NCBI GenBank assembly: GCA_944324795.1 | Contig: CALUXR010000005.1 | Location: forward strand, 1 to 64,000 | DNA from: an uncultured Acholeplasmatales bacterium | GTDB lineage: Bacteria; Bacillota_I; Bacilli_A; Acholeplasmatales; Anaeroplasmataceae | Length of the DNA stretch: 64,000 nt | Direction of reading: 5' to 3' | Position numbers and translations under genes: made by a program | Shown: positions 46,124-54,742 of the stretch, piece by piece | How the letters are laid out: the number at the start of each line of letters is the position of its first letter | Numbering within the stretch: the first letter of the stretch is position 1 | The notes under the pieces: generated by a model | What the model was told of the DNA's origin: nothing | Databases searched by the model: none | What the model saw: the letters and a program-made list of their open reading frames with translations, nothing else

Positions 46124-47778
46124 AAAAAAGATTTATAATTTTAGCCTCTTTAATATCTTTATTATCTTTATTATTATTATATTTAGTATCAGTTTTAATG
46201 ATTGTTAATGAAAATAAAAATAAAGCTAAAGAAGAAATAAATATTTATCTTGAAGTAGCTGCATCTTATTTTGATGGTACAAATTTTGAAGAAACATCTA
46301 ATATTATGTTAGGTTATGATGATCGATTAAGATTAACCTTTATTGACCTAGATGGTAAAGTTATCTATGATAGTACTTTAAAATATAGTATTGAAAATTT
46401 AGATAATCATTTAAATCGTCCGGAAATAGAAAATCCTGGTGAAGTTATAATTAGAAAATCAGACAATACTAAAGATGATATGATGTATATTTCAACTATC
46501 GATCATAATATTTATTTAAGACTTGCTTTTAACACATCTTATTTTACAACTTCAACAACACTATATGTCGTAGTAGCCTTGATTGCTATTATAATTATTT
46601 TTAGTTTATCGCTTATAATATTATATTTTTTGTCAAAAAAAATGTTAAAACCTGTAGATAAAAAAATAAATGAATTAGCTAATATAGCAGATGCTGATAT
46701 AATATTTAAAGCTGACACAATTGATAAATTACCAGAAATAATTGCAGCTTTAAAATTATTAATTAATAATAAAATTAGTCAAATTAAAGAAGAAAATATT
46801 AAAAATGATACAATTATTCAAGCTATAGATGAATGCTTAATTCTAATAAAAAATGATATTATAACTTTAGTTAATCAAAAAACATTAAATATCTTTAAAT
46901 TAGAAGAAGAAAATATAATTGGTAAAAATTATATATATTTAACTCGTAATAGTTTATTATTAGATAATATTTATGAAGCTATCGAAAAAAGAATTAGAAA
47001 AAGATTAACAATCGTTATCGACAATAAGACTTATGATTGTAATATTATTCCTTTTAATTCATCACAAATATTAATATCATTAAAAGATATAACAGAAAGA
47101 GAACAGATAGAAATAATAAAAAAAGATTTCTTCGCTAACGCAAGCCATGAATTAAAAAGTCCTTTAACTTCAATAATTGGTTATGAACAAATGATTTTAA
47201 ACGGAATTATAGATGATAAAGAAGAAATAAAAGAAGCTTCTTTAAAAATATTAAAAGAAGCTAATAGGATGAATCAAATAATAATTGATATGTTAGAATT
47301 ATCTAATTTAGAATTTTCAAAAACATATGATTTAAAAGAGGAAAACATTACAAATTTATTAAATGATGTAATAAAAAGTTATCAAACTAAAATTAATAAT
47401 AAAAATATTAAATTAAATTTAAATATTGATAATGTTATATTAAATTGTAATAAAGAACAATTAGAAACATTGTTTTCTAATTTATTAGATAATGCTATTA
47501 AATATAATAAAGATAATGGTACTATTGATATCAGTTTAACTAAAGAATATTTTAAAATTAAAGATAGCGGTATAGGTATTCCTAAAGAAGAACAAAATAG
47601 AGTTTTTGAAAGGTTTTATCGTGTTGATAAAGCCAAGTCAAAAGAAACGGGTGGTACTGGTTTAGGACTTGCGATTGTTAAACATATTTGTGAAAAGTTC
47701 GGTTATTCGGTAACATTAGAGAGTGAAGTTGATAATGGGACAACTTTTATAATTAAATTTCAATTGATATTTAACTGA
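46120..47778 (+). CDS. phoR: Sensor histidine kinase, probably PhoR
   Basis: 552 residues. TM1 (about 5-28) and TM2 (about 148-171) bracket an extracytoplasmic region of about 120 residues, followed by a PAS-like segment (about 225-325). HisKA has His343 in ANASHELKSPLTSIIGY. The ATPase has the N box LLDNAIKYNKDNG, G1 IKDSGIGIPKEEQNRVFERFYRV and G2 GGTGLGLAIVKHI. The layout matches Bacillus PhoR. The last gene of the pst-pho locus, it ends at a bidirectional terminator facing ispG. Confidence 0.9.
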   Translation: MKKRFIILASLISLLSLLLLYLVSVLMIVNENKNKAKEEINIYLEVAASYFDGTNFEETSNIMLGYDDRLRLTFIDLDGKVIYDSTLKYSIENLDNHLNRPEIENPGEVIIRKSDNTKDDMMYISTIDHNIYLRLAFNTSYFTTSTTLYVVVALIAIIIIFSLSLIILYFLSKKMLKPVDKKINELANIADADIIFKADTIDKLPEIIAALKLLINNKISQIKEENIKNDTIIQAIDECLILIKNDIITLVNQKTLNIFKLEEENIIGKNYIYLTRNSLLLDNIYEAIEKRIRKRLTIVIDNKTYDCNIIPFNSSQILISLKDITEREQIEIIKKDFFANASHELKSPLTSIIGYEQMILNGIIDDKEEIKEASLKILKEANRMNQIIIDMLELSNLEFSKTYDLKEENITNLLNDVIKSYQTKINNKNIKLNLNIDNVILNCNKEQLETLFSNLLDNAIKYNKDNGTIDISLTKEYFKIKDSGIGIPKEEQNRVFERFYRVDKAKSKETGGTGLGLAIVKHICEKFGYSVTLESEVDNGTTFIIKFQLIFN

Positions 47779-47793
47779 TTTTACAAAATGAAA

Positions 47794-47838
47794 AATGCTA
47801 GTTAACGGCTTAATAAAGCCAAAAACTAGCATTATTTT
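47794..47838. terminator. Bidirectional terminator between phoR and ispG
   Basis: AATGCTAGTT (47794-47803) pairs perfectly with AACTAGCATT (47824-47833). A nested hairpin GGCTT/AAGCC sits in the loop. An A-run on the left and a T-rich right flank allow termination from both convergent genes. Confidence 0.85.
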
Positions 47839-48875
47839 TATAATAAATCAATTTCTTTTTTTAACTCATTTATAATATCTTTTTCAGAAACTTTTCTTAT
47901 AATTTTACCTTTTTTAAATAATATTGCTTCACCTTTACCACCAGCTATGCCTAAGTCAGCATCTTTAGCTTCTCCAGGCCCATTTACAGCACAACCCATT
48001 ACGGCAACCGTGATGTTTTTATTGATTGTACTTAGATAATTTTCAATTTCTTTGGCAATTGGAATCATGTTATATTGAATTCTACCACAAGTAGGACAAC
48101 TTATTAAATTAGGAATATCTTTTCTAATCCCTAAATCTTTTAAGATTTCTTTAGCGGCTTTAATTTCTAAAATAGGATCATCTGTTAAAGATACTCTAAT
48201 AGTATTGCCAATACCTAAATTTAAAATTTTAGATATACCGATTGAACTTTTAATTAAACCAGAAAAACTAGTCCCAGATTCAGTTATACCAATATGTAGT
48301 GGGTAAGGAAAAATTTCACTTGCTAATTTATAACTTTCATAAGCAAGGTCAATATCACTTGCTTTTAAAGATAGGCAAATATTTTTAAAATTTAATTTTT
48401 CTAATATATTAATATGACGTTTAGCTGCTTCAACAATCCCTTCTTTTGTTTTTTCTAAATCACGAGGCAAAGAACCACTATTAACACCTATTCTAATAGG
48501 AACATTTCGCTCTTTACATAATTCTACAATCTTTTCAATCTTTTCTTTATTAGTAATATTTCCGGGATTTAATCTTATTTTATCAGCCCCATTTAAAATA
48601 GATAAAATAGCTAATTCAGGGTCAAAATGAATATCAGTTACTAAAGGAATATTAATATGTTTTTTTATTTCTTTTATCGCTAAAGCATCAGCTTTGTCGA
48701 ATATGGCAACTCTTATTATTTCACATCCGGCTTTTTCTAATTCATTTATTTGTTTAATTGTATTTATAATATCACTAGTTTTAGTATTGGTCATACTTTG
48801 AATATAGACTTTATCATTGCCACCAAAATCTAGATTTTTAACTTTAAAACTTCTAGTATTATTTCTTAAATACAT
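47838..48875 (-). CDS. ispG: 4-hydroxy-3-methylbut-2-enyl diphosphate synthase (GcpE)
   Basis: 345 residues on the minus strand, the standard bacterial length. It converts methylerythritol cyclodiphosphate to HMBPP with a [4Fe-4S] cluster, the penultimate MEP-pathway step. The cluster ligands are in SCPTCGR and [11 protein letters not shown]. The N-terminal barrel has [24 protein letters not shown] and [10 protein letters not shown]. It complements dxr at 10.8 kb. It is transcribed alone, divergent from the LacI-type gene. Confidence 0.96.
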   Translation of the reverse strand: MYLRNNTRSFKVKNLDFGGNDKVYIQSMTNTKTSDIINTIKQINELEKAGCEIIRVAIFDKADALAIKEIKKHINIPLVTDIHFDPELAILSILNGADKIRLNPGNITNKEKIEKIVELCKERNVPIRIGVNSGSLPRDLEKTKEGIVEAAKRHINILEKLNFKNICLSLKASDIDLAYESYKLASEIFPYPLHIGITESGTSFSGLIKSSIGISKILNLGIGNTIRVSLTDDPILEIKAAKEILKDLGIRKDIPNLISCPTCGRIQYNMIPIAKEIENYLSTINKNITVAVMGCAVNGPGEAKDADLGIAGGKGEAILFKKGKIIRKVSEKDIINELKKEIDLL

Positions 48876-48947
48876 AAATAAATACTTCCTTTCACTTGAT
48901 TTTTTTAAATTATATCATATAATTTAGCTAAAGGAGAAGTGGTCTAA

Positions 48948-49928
48948 GTGAAAATTAACATTTATGATATTGCTAGAGAAGCTGATACAAGCATATCAAC
49001 AGTATCACGTTATTTAAATAAAAAAAATGTACGTCCAGAAACAAAAAAAAGAATAGAAGAAGTTATATCTAAATATAATTATCGTCCGAGCGCAATAGCT
49101 AAAGGACTTGTTGCCCATTCAATGAAAACGGTAGCTGTATTTGTTGTCGATATTAGAATGCCACATTATGCTAATGCTGCATACTATATTGATAATGAAT
49201 TAAGTAAATATGGTTATAGAACAATTATATGTAATACTATGGGTGAATTATCAACAATTTTTAAATATGTTGATGAAGTTTCAAGTCAAGTCGATGGCAT
49301 CATTTTTATTGGTTCAATATTTAATGAAATAAATCGTTTTAAAGATATTTTACAAACTATTAATTATATACCAATTGTAAGTACTAATGGTAAAATTGAT
49401 GTAAAACGTTCAAGAGCTATTTATGTTGATGATCAAAAAGGAATATATGATGCGACAAAATATTTGATAAATCAAGGACGTAAAACGATTTGTTATATTC
49501 AATATACAAATAATGTTTCAGCATTAAAAAAAGCTGAAGGATATAAGCTTGCTATGGCAGAAGCTAAATTACCTGCCCTAGTTTACCATACTAATGAAAT
49601 ATTTAGTGGTTATGATATTACTAAAAACATTTTATTTGATTATCGTTTTGTTGAAGGTATTATTAGTGGTGAAGATTTATTAGCTATGGGGGCTATTAGA
49701 GCTTTAAGAAGTCAAAATATTGAAGTTGGTAAAGATTGTGCAGTTATTGGTTTTAATGATAGTAGATATTGTGAATTAACATCACCAACTCTTACAGCTA
49801 TCGATAATAAAATTGAAGAATCTGCAGTTGCAGCAGCCTTGAGTTTAAAAGAAATGATTGAAGATGAAGAGGCTAGCTTAGATGATATTACTTTTAATTG
49901 TGAATTAAAAATTAAAGAAAGTGCATAA
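48948..49928 (+). CDS. LacI/GalR-family transcriptional regulator
   Basis: 326 residues from a GTG start preceded by AAGGAGA. The N-terminal helix-turn-helix is NIYDIAREADTSISTVSRYLN with hinge-helix residues NYRPSAIAKGL. The sugar-binding-protein-like core runs from about residue 62 (KTVAVFVVDIRMPHYANAAYYI), with IISGEDLLAMGAIRAL and VIGFNDSRYCELTSPTLTAID at the end. It is 20 nt from the pectinesterase gene, so local control of pectin breakdown is likely. A CcpA-like global role at the cre-like sites is the alternative. The effector is unknown. Confidence 0.88.
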   Translation: MKINIYDIAREADTSISTVSRYLNKKNVRPETKKRIEEVISKYNYRPSAIAKGLVAHSMKTVAVFVVDIRMPHYANAAYYIDNELSKYGYRTIICNTMGELSTIFKYVDEVSSQVDGIIFIGSIFNEINRFKDILQTINYIPIVSTNGKIDVKRSRAIYVDDQKGIYDATKYLINQGRKTICYIQYTNNVSALKKAEGYKLAMAEAKLPALVYHTNEIFSGYDITKNILFDYRFVEGIISGEDLLAMGAIRALRSQNIEVGKDCAVIGFNDSRYCELTSPTLTAIDNKIEESAVAAALSLKEMIEDEEASLDDITFNCELKIKESA

Positions 49929-49948
49929 ACACCTTTACGAGGTAAATT

Positions 49949-50752
49949 ATGGATATTAGTAATAGTAATATTAGTTTAGATGAAGCTATTAAATTAGCTA
50001 AAGAAAATGAAATAATATATTTAGGTAATCGTTCATTTAAAGAGAAAATTCTTTTAAATAGGCCAAATATTACATTAATAGGCAATGGTGCATTAATAAC
50101 AAATGATTTAAATCACGGCAAAATTAATCCTATAACCAATAAAAAATATGGTACTACTGGAAGTTCTACATTTACTGTTCAAGAAAAGGGTTATAATTTT
50201 AAAGCTATTGGCATTACCTTTGAAAATAGTTATAAAAGAATTATAAATAAAGATGGTCAAGCTGTAGCATTTAAAAGTGAAACTAGTAATGTTACTTTAG
50301 AAAGATGTCAGTTTATAGGTTGTCAAGACACATTATATTTAGATAATGGTATAAATATAAACGTAAATAATTGTTATATCTGTGGTGATATAGATTTTAT
50401 TTTTGGTAGTAGTAGTGTTAACTTTAATAATTGTTATATAAAAATAGTAAATGATGGTTATTTTTTAGCACCAGATACATATATAACTTTCCCATATGGT
50501 TTTAATTTTAATAATTGTTACTTTAAAGCAAATAGAAAAATTAAAGCTTATTTAGGTAGACCATGGTATCCAGGTGGGGCATTACAAGAAGTTAAACCAC
50601 AGGTTGTATTAAATAATTGTAAATTAAGTTCTAATATAATATTAGAATTATTACAAATGCATAAACAAGATAAAATAGACTATAAATTAATATTAAATAA
50701 TTGTTATTATAAAAATAAAATTATTAATAAAGATTTAAGTAAATCTTTATAA
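49949..50752 (+). CDS. Pectinesterase-family protein lacking a signal peptide
   Basis: 267 residues forming a right-handed beta-helix of carbohydrate esterase family 8 type. The family removes methyl groups from polygalacturonate. Catalytic landmarks are present in order: GQAVAFKSE, CQDTLYL (Gln and Asp), DFIFGSS (Asp) and LGRPWYPGG (Arg). The protein starts directly at the fold (MDISNSNISLDEAIKLAKENEIIYLG) with no signal peptide, so it should act inside the cell on imported oligomers. It forms an operon with the LacI-type regulator and ends before tandem terminators. Confidence 0.87.
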   Translation: MDISNSNISLDEAIKLAKENEIIYLGNRSFKEKILLNRPNITLIGNGALITNDLNHGKINPITNKKYGTTGSSTFTVQEKGYNFKAIGITFENSYKRIINKDGQAVAFKSETSNVTLERCQFIGCQDTLYLDNGININVNNCYICGDIDFIFGSSSVNFNNCYIKIVNDGYFLAPDTYITFPYGFNFNNCYFKANRKIKAYLGRPWYPGGALQEVKPQVVLNNCKLSSNIILELLQMHKQDKIDYKLILNNCYYKNKIINKDLSKSL

Positions 50753-50804
50753 TTCTAATTTTAAACCCTTGCTTTTAAATGATTTATGACTTATATATAG
50801 CTAG

Positions 50805-50843
50805 GAAATAAAGGTGGGTGGAGTCGCCTATTTCTTGTTTTTT
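50805..50843 (+). terminator. Terminator 1 after the pectinesterase gene
   Basis: GAAATA (50805-50810) pairs with TATTTC (50829-50834). A GGTGG/TCGCC inner stem and a 2-nt bulge add to it, and TTGTTTTTT follows. The hairpin is unusually GC-rich for this genome. Confidence 0.7.
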
Positions 50844-50844
50844 C

Positions 50845-50874
50845 GAGCCTTGTTTTGGGCTCTTTCTTTTTTTA
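50845..50874 (+). terminator. Terminator 2 after the pectinesterase gene
   Basis: GAGCCT (50845-50850) pairs with GGGCTC (50857-50862), followed by a T-rich tail. It directly follows terminator 1. The rest of the gap up to the rpmG promoter (50875-51006) shows no gene. Confidence 0.7.
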
Positions 50875-51006
50875 GTTCTAAATATGATTTTATTAAATCA
50901 AATAGAGCTTTAAAAAGATTTAAAACTAAGATTAATAATATATTGTATTTTATATAGCGGAATTTACTTTTACAGTTAAGATTCTTAAAATTAATTTTAT
51001 TGCCTA

Positions 51007-51035
51007 TTGCAATATAAATTGATATTTGCTATAAT
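51007..51035 (+). promoter_or_regulatory. Promoter of rpmG
   Basis: TTGCAA (51007-51012), a 17-bp spacer and TATAAT (51030-51035). GGAGGG follows before the ATG at 51071. Confidence 0.75.
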
Positions 51036-51070
51036 TAACAAGCGAAAAAAATAGTGTCTGGAGGGATATT

Positions 51071-51220
51071 ATGAGAGATTTAGTTAAATTAGTTTGTACT
51101 GAATGTAAAAATGAGAATTATTATACAGATAAAAATAAAAAAACTACACCAGAACGTATTGAATTTAAAAAATATTGTCCTCATTGCCGCAAACATACAA
51201 TTCATAGAGAAAAGAAGTAA
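51071..51220 (+). CDS. rpmG: 50S ribosomal protein L33, zinc-binding form
   Basis: 49 residues: [20 protein letters not shown], then [20 protein letters not shown] and a basic tail. It is a complete L33 with both CxxC pairs (CTEC and CPHC), the zinc-containing C+ form. L33 sits near the E site of the large subunit. The gene has its own promoter and Shine-Dalgarno and ends in a terminator that overlaps its stop codon. Confidence 0.95.
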   Translation: MRDLVKLVCTECKNENYYTDKNKKTTPERIEFKKYCPHCRKHTIHREKK

Positions 51221-51239
51221 GCTTTTTTAAGCTTTTTTC
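51219..51239 (+). terminator. Terminator after rpmG
   Basis: AAGCTT (51219-51224) pairs with AAGCTT (51229-51234) across a TTTT loop, followed by TTTT. It begins in the rpmG stop codon. Confidence 0.7.
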
Positions 51240-51244
51240 TTTAT

Positions 51245-51850
51245 ATGGTAGAAACTATTGTTAATGGTTCCTTTTATGTTAATACTTATTTAATAATTAA
51301 AGGCAATGAATGTGTTATAATAGACCCGGGAATGGGTTTATATGCGGATGATATTATAAATAAGTATAATGTTATAGGAATATTAATTACTCATGCTCAT
51401 ATTGATCATATTGATGGAATTAAACATTTTTTAAATGTACCTATATATATTTCACATTTAGATAGATTAAAACTTAATAATAGAGAAGAAAGTTTATATC
51501 GAATGGTAGGATTAAATATACCATTTGATTCTAATAATTTAAATATTATTGAAGTTAATGATAATGATATTATTAATTTATTAGATAGTGAAATTAAAGT
51601 TATAGCTACACCAGGTCATACAGATGGTTCAGTTTGTTATTTATATAAAAATATCTTATTTAGTGGGGATACATTATTTTCAAATAGTATAGGCAGAACA
51701 GATTTTCCAACAGGTAGCATAAAAATGATGAAAGAAAGTTTAGCTAAATTAAGTCATTTAAGCAACCAAATTAAAGTTTATCCTGGCCATGATTTAAAGA
51801 CCACTATTAAAGATGAAAAAGAAAATAATCCATACTTGAAGAGGTCTTAG
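51245..51850 (+). CDS. MBL-fold metallohydrolase (glyoxalase II-like)
   Basis: 201 residues. The metallo-beta-lactamase motif THAHIDHIDG carries the HxHxDH metal site. Further ligands are in TPGHTDGSVCY, LFSGDTLF and YPGHD. Small proteins of this type are often glyoxalase II-like thioester hydrolases; the true substrate is unknown. The ATG lies six bases after the rpmG terminator and no Shine-Dalgarno precedes it, so expression may be low, leaderless or by read-through. A terminator overlaps the stop codon. Confidence 0.88.
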   Translation: MVETIVNGSFYVNTYLIIKGNECVIIDPGMGLYADDIINKYNVIGILITHAHIDHIDGIKHFLNVPIYISHLDRLKLNNREESLYRMVGLNIPFDSNNLNIIEVNDNDIINLLDSEIKVIATPGHTDGSVCYLYKNILFSGDTLFSNSIGRTDFPTGSIKMMKESLAKLSHLSNQIKVYPGHDLKTTIKDEKENNPYLKRS

Positions 51851-51866
51851 ACTTCTTTTTTCTTGT
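51838..51866 (+). terminator. Terminator overlapping the end of the MBL-fold gene
   Basis: GAAGAGGTC (51838-51846), loop TTA and GACTTCTTT, with two G-U pairs and a T tail. Confidence 0.75.
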
Positions 51867-51891
51867 TTTAAATAAAGATATTTAATATAAT
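51863..51891 (+). promoter_or_regulatory. Promoter of the Clp-like operon
   Basis: TTGTTT (51863-51868), a 17-bp spacer and TATAAT (51886-51891). AGAAAGGAGA precedes the ATG at 51919. Confidence 0.6.
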
Positions 51892-51918
51892 ATTAGTTGC
51901 CTTAGAAAGGAGATAATT

Positions 51919-54153
51919 ATGCAAATATTACATAATGATATCAATAAAATATTAGAAGAGGCTAGTATGATTAGTTTAAATAAAGGAATTACTGAAATTG
52001 ATACAGGAGTCTTATTTTTAGCTATCATTAACTTCTTACAAAATAGTAAAAATAAAGAATATTTTGATTTAAAAAGCGATGTGTTTAAAATACTAGATCG
52101 TTATAATTTAAATTATATAAATATAGATAATGCATACAATAGTTTATATGGAATTAAAGAAAGTTTACCTTTTGATACTGATACAAATCTTAGTAGTGAT
52201 GTTTTAAATGTTATAGAACAATTAAAAGCTAAGGCTAAAGATGAAGAACATACTATGGGGATTACAGATTTATTACAAACATTATTTTCTAATATTGAAT
52301 ATGAATTATTTAATGTTCTTGATAAATGTAATTTAATGCAAGAAAAAGCTTATGATGATGCTGTTAAAAATAATGTTAGTCCTAATGATCTACCAGAAAA
52401 TGGTTTTTCTGTTAATGCATTATATGATGAATTTAGACAAACTTTATTAAAATATAATGTAAGAGAAGTTAAAAGCTTAGAAGATGATAAGTTAAAAAAA
52501 TATTTAACTAATATTAATAAATATGTTTTAAAACATAAAGATATGCGTTTTATTGGTATGAAACAAGAATTTTTAGCTTTAGAAGTAGCTTTAGCCGGAA
52601 GAACTAAAAAAAGTGCTGTGTTAGTTGGGCCAGCTGGGACAGGTAAAACCACACTTGTCTATATGCTAGCTAATGCAATCAATAATAATAGTTCTGATTT
52701 AAGTGAAAATTTAAAAAACAAAGTGATTTATGAACTTCATTTAGATGCTATAGTTGCAGGAACGCAATTTAGAGGTCAGTTCGAACAAAGAATATTAAAT
52801 ATTTTAGATACTGTATCTAAACTTGATAATGTCATTTTATTTATAGATGAAATACATACATTAGCTCGTTCTGGTGGTAATGAAGGTGATTTAACAGCTG
52901 CTAATATCATTAAACCATATTTATCTAGAGGAGATATACAAGTTATTGGTGCTACAACAAACGATGAATTTAATGAATATTTAGAAAAAGATAAAGCTAT
53001 ATCACGTCGTTTTGTTAAAGTATTAGTTGAAGAACCAACTAAAGAAGAAACTTTAGAAATAATGCGAGAAACTTTAGAAATTAATGAGGAATATTTTGCT
53101 AAAGAAATGCATGAATCATTATTATCTAAGATATATGAATTATCTTTACAATATAATATGCATAGTGCAAATCCTGATAAAGCTTTAACAATGCTTGAAA
53201 GTGCATTTGCTTATTCTAAAGTATGTAAAGAAGAAAATAAAGAAGTTTTACTTGATGATGTTATCAATTCTATAAGGGTTCAATTTAATATTAATATGTC
53301 TAACACTAAAGTTTTAGATACTAAAAATGATTTAGAAAAAGAAGTTTTAGGTCAAGATAAACCTCTTAAAGAAGTTTTAGAATATTTAAATATGATAGAA
53401 TTAAATATTGTTGACCCTGAAAAACCAAAATGTAATTTATTATTCGCAGGTCCTAGTGGTACAGGTAAAACATTTACTGCTAAATTAATAGCTAAAAATT
53501 TTACAGGCAGTGAGAAAAATTTAATCACAGTTGAATGTTCACAACTTCAACAAGAAACAGCCGTTAATAGTCTATTTGGTAGTGATCCTGGTTATGTTGG
53601 TTTTAAACAAACAAGTGATTTTTTAGCTAAAGTTAAACAAAACCCAAATTGTGTTGTCTTATTTGATGAAATAGAGAAAGCTCATTCTAGTGTTTTTAAA
53701 TCACTTTTAAATATCTTAGATGAAGGTTATGCAACTGATAAAGGTGGTAATAAAGTAAGTTTTAGAAGTGCTATTATTATATTTACGACTAATCTTGGGT
53801 ATGGTAAAACTAATAAAAAAGGTACTGCCTTTATGAGCCTTGGTAAAAATGATGAAGAATCAGCAATTGATGCTATAAATAATCATTTTTCACCAGAATT
53901 CTTAGGACGTTTAGATAAAATCATTATTTTTAATCGTCTTGATAATAAAGTTAGTGATAAATTAATAACAAGATATAAAGAAAAATATGAAAAATTATCA
54001 GGATTAACTTGTAAATTTAGTAAAGCTGATATTGAAAAAATTAAAGAAGAGGCTAATATGCATGATTTTGGAGCTCGTAATTTAGAACATACTGTTAAAT
54101 TAGCATTCTTAAATAAAGTTTTAAAGGAGAAAGAAAAAAATGGAAGAAACTAA
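51919..54153 (+). CDS. ClpA-like two-domain AAA+ unfoldase
   Basis: 744 residues. Residues 1-150 weakly resemble a Clp N-domain. AAA-1 has Walker A GPAGTGKT (237-244), Walker B ILFIDEIH (about 306-313), FRGQFEQR and ATTNDEF. AAA-2 has Walker A GPSGTGKT (511-518), Walker B VVLFDEIEKAH (about 579-589) and the sensor-2 segment GARNLEHTV. No coiled-coil M domain separates the modules, so it is closer to ClpA than to ClpB or ClpC. The loop after TTNLG that normally carries an [ILV]GF ClpP-docking motif reads GTAFMSLG here. It is followed with a 14-nt overlap by a ClpP-like gene, its presumed partner. Confidence 0.88.
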   Translation: MQILHNDINKILEEASMISLNKGITEIDTGVLFLAIINFLQNSKNKEYFDLKSDVFKILDRYNLNYINIDNAYNSLYGIKESLPFDTDTNLSSDVLNVIEQLKAKAKDEEHTMGITDLLQTLFSNIEYELFNVLDKCNLMQEKAYDDAVKNNVSPNDLPENGFSVNALYDEFRQTLLKYNVREVKSLEDDKLKKYLTNINKYVLKHKDMRFIGMKQEFLALEVALAGRTKKSAVLVGPAGTGKTTLVYMLANAINNNSSDLSENLKNKVIYELHLDAIVAGTQFRGQFEQRILNILDTVSKLDNVILFIDEIHTLARSGGNEGDLTAANIIKPYLSRGDIQVIGATTNDEFNEYLEKDKAISRRFVKVLVEEPTKEETLEIMRETLEINEEYFAKEMHESLLSKIYELSLQYNMHSANPDKALTMLESAFAYSKVCKEENKEVLLDDVINSIRVQFNINMSNTKVLDTKNDLEKEVLGQDKPLKEVLEYLNMIELNIVDPEKPKCNLLFAGPSGTGKTFTAKLIAKNFTGSEKNLITVECSQLQQETAVNSLFGSDPGYVGFKQTSDFLAKVKQNPNCVVLFDEIEKAHSSVFKSLLNILDEGYATDKGGNKVSFRSAIIIFTTNLGYGKTNKKGTAFMSLGKNDEESAIDAINNHFSPEFLGRLDKIIIFNRLDNKVSDKLITRYKEKYEKLSGLTCKFSKADIEKIKEEANMHDFGARNLEHTVKLAFLNKVLKEKEKNGRN

Positions 54154-54739
54154 ATTAAATGTTTGGAATATAGAAGAACAATTACTTCAAGCACGTATTA
54201 TTAAAATAGATGGTGAAATTAATACAGCAATGGCTCAAAGAGTAACATCATATTTAGATGTTTTAGCTAATGATGATCCTAATGCGATTATTAAACTTGA
54301 GATTTGTTCTGGTGGTGGAAGTGTCCTTGATGGTTTTGCGATCGTTGATAAAATTAGAGAAATACCTAATCCGGTTGTAGCTTTTAATACAGGATTATGT
54401 GCTTCTATGGCAACTATTATAAGTTCTGTATGTGATTATGCTTATGGTTCAGAAAATGCTCAATTTATGATTCATGAACTTGCTTCAGGTGTTGAAGGTA
54501 AATTTAGAGTATTAAAAAATTCAATTGAATTTGATGAAAAATTAAATAAAAGATTATTTGCTATTTTAACTAAAAAAACAGGTAAAACGGAAGAAGAATT
54601 AATGACTATTGCCACTTATGATTTTTGGATGAATAGTGAAGAAGCATTAAAATTTGGTTTAATCGATGCTATTAGAAAACCTGCTAAAAAGAATAATAAA
54701 CTTTTAGATGACTTTATTAAAGAATTAGATAAGGAGTAA
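54140..54739 (+). CDS. Divergent ClpP-like serine peptidase
   Basis: 199 residues. The triad is intact with near-normal spacing: Ser89 (GLCASMA), His112 (FMIHE) and Asp161 (TYDFWM). The oxyanion strand is EICSGGGSVLDGFAI. Sequence around the serine (NTGLCASMATIISSVCDYAYGS) and after the histidine (LASGVEG, where ClpP has QPLGG) departs from housekeeping ClpP, so this is a second, specialised type. It should form a degradation chamber fed by the ClpA-like protein, whose gene it overlaps by 14 nt. AAGGAGA precedes its ATG. Confidence 0.88.
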   Translation: MEETKLNVWNIEEQLLQARIIKIDGEINTAMAQRVTSYLDVLANDDPNAIIKLEICSGGGSVLDGFAIVDKIREIPNPVVAFNTGLCASMATIISSVCDYAYGSENAQFMIHELASGVEGKFRVLKNSIEFDEKLNKRLFAILTKKTGKTEEELMTIATYDFWMNSEEALKFGLIDAIRKPAKKNNKLLDDFIKELDKE

Positions 54740-54742
54740 TTT

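Noticed and set aside
50795-50880. GC-rich structured region considered as a riboswitch or small RNA
   Set aside because: It resolves into two consecutive U-tailed hairpins after the pectinesterase gene. No conserved riboswitch core was recognised, and the downstream gene has its own promoter at 51007.
52350-52652. 100-codon antisense ORF in the ClpA-like gene
   Set aside because: Shadow frame: the opposite strand encodes conserved AAA+ sequence including Walker A.
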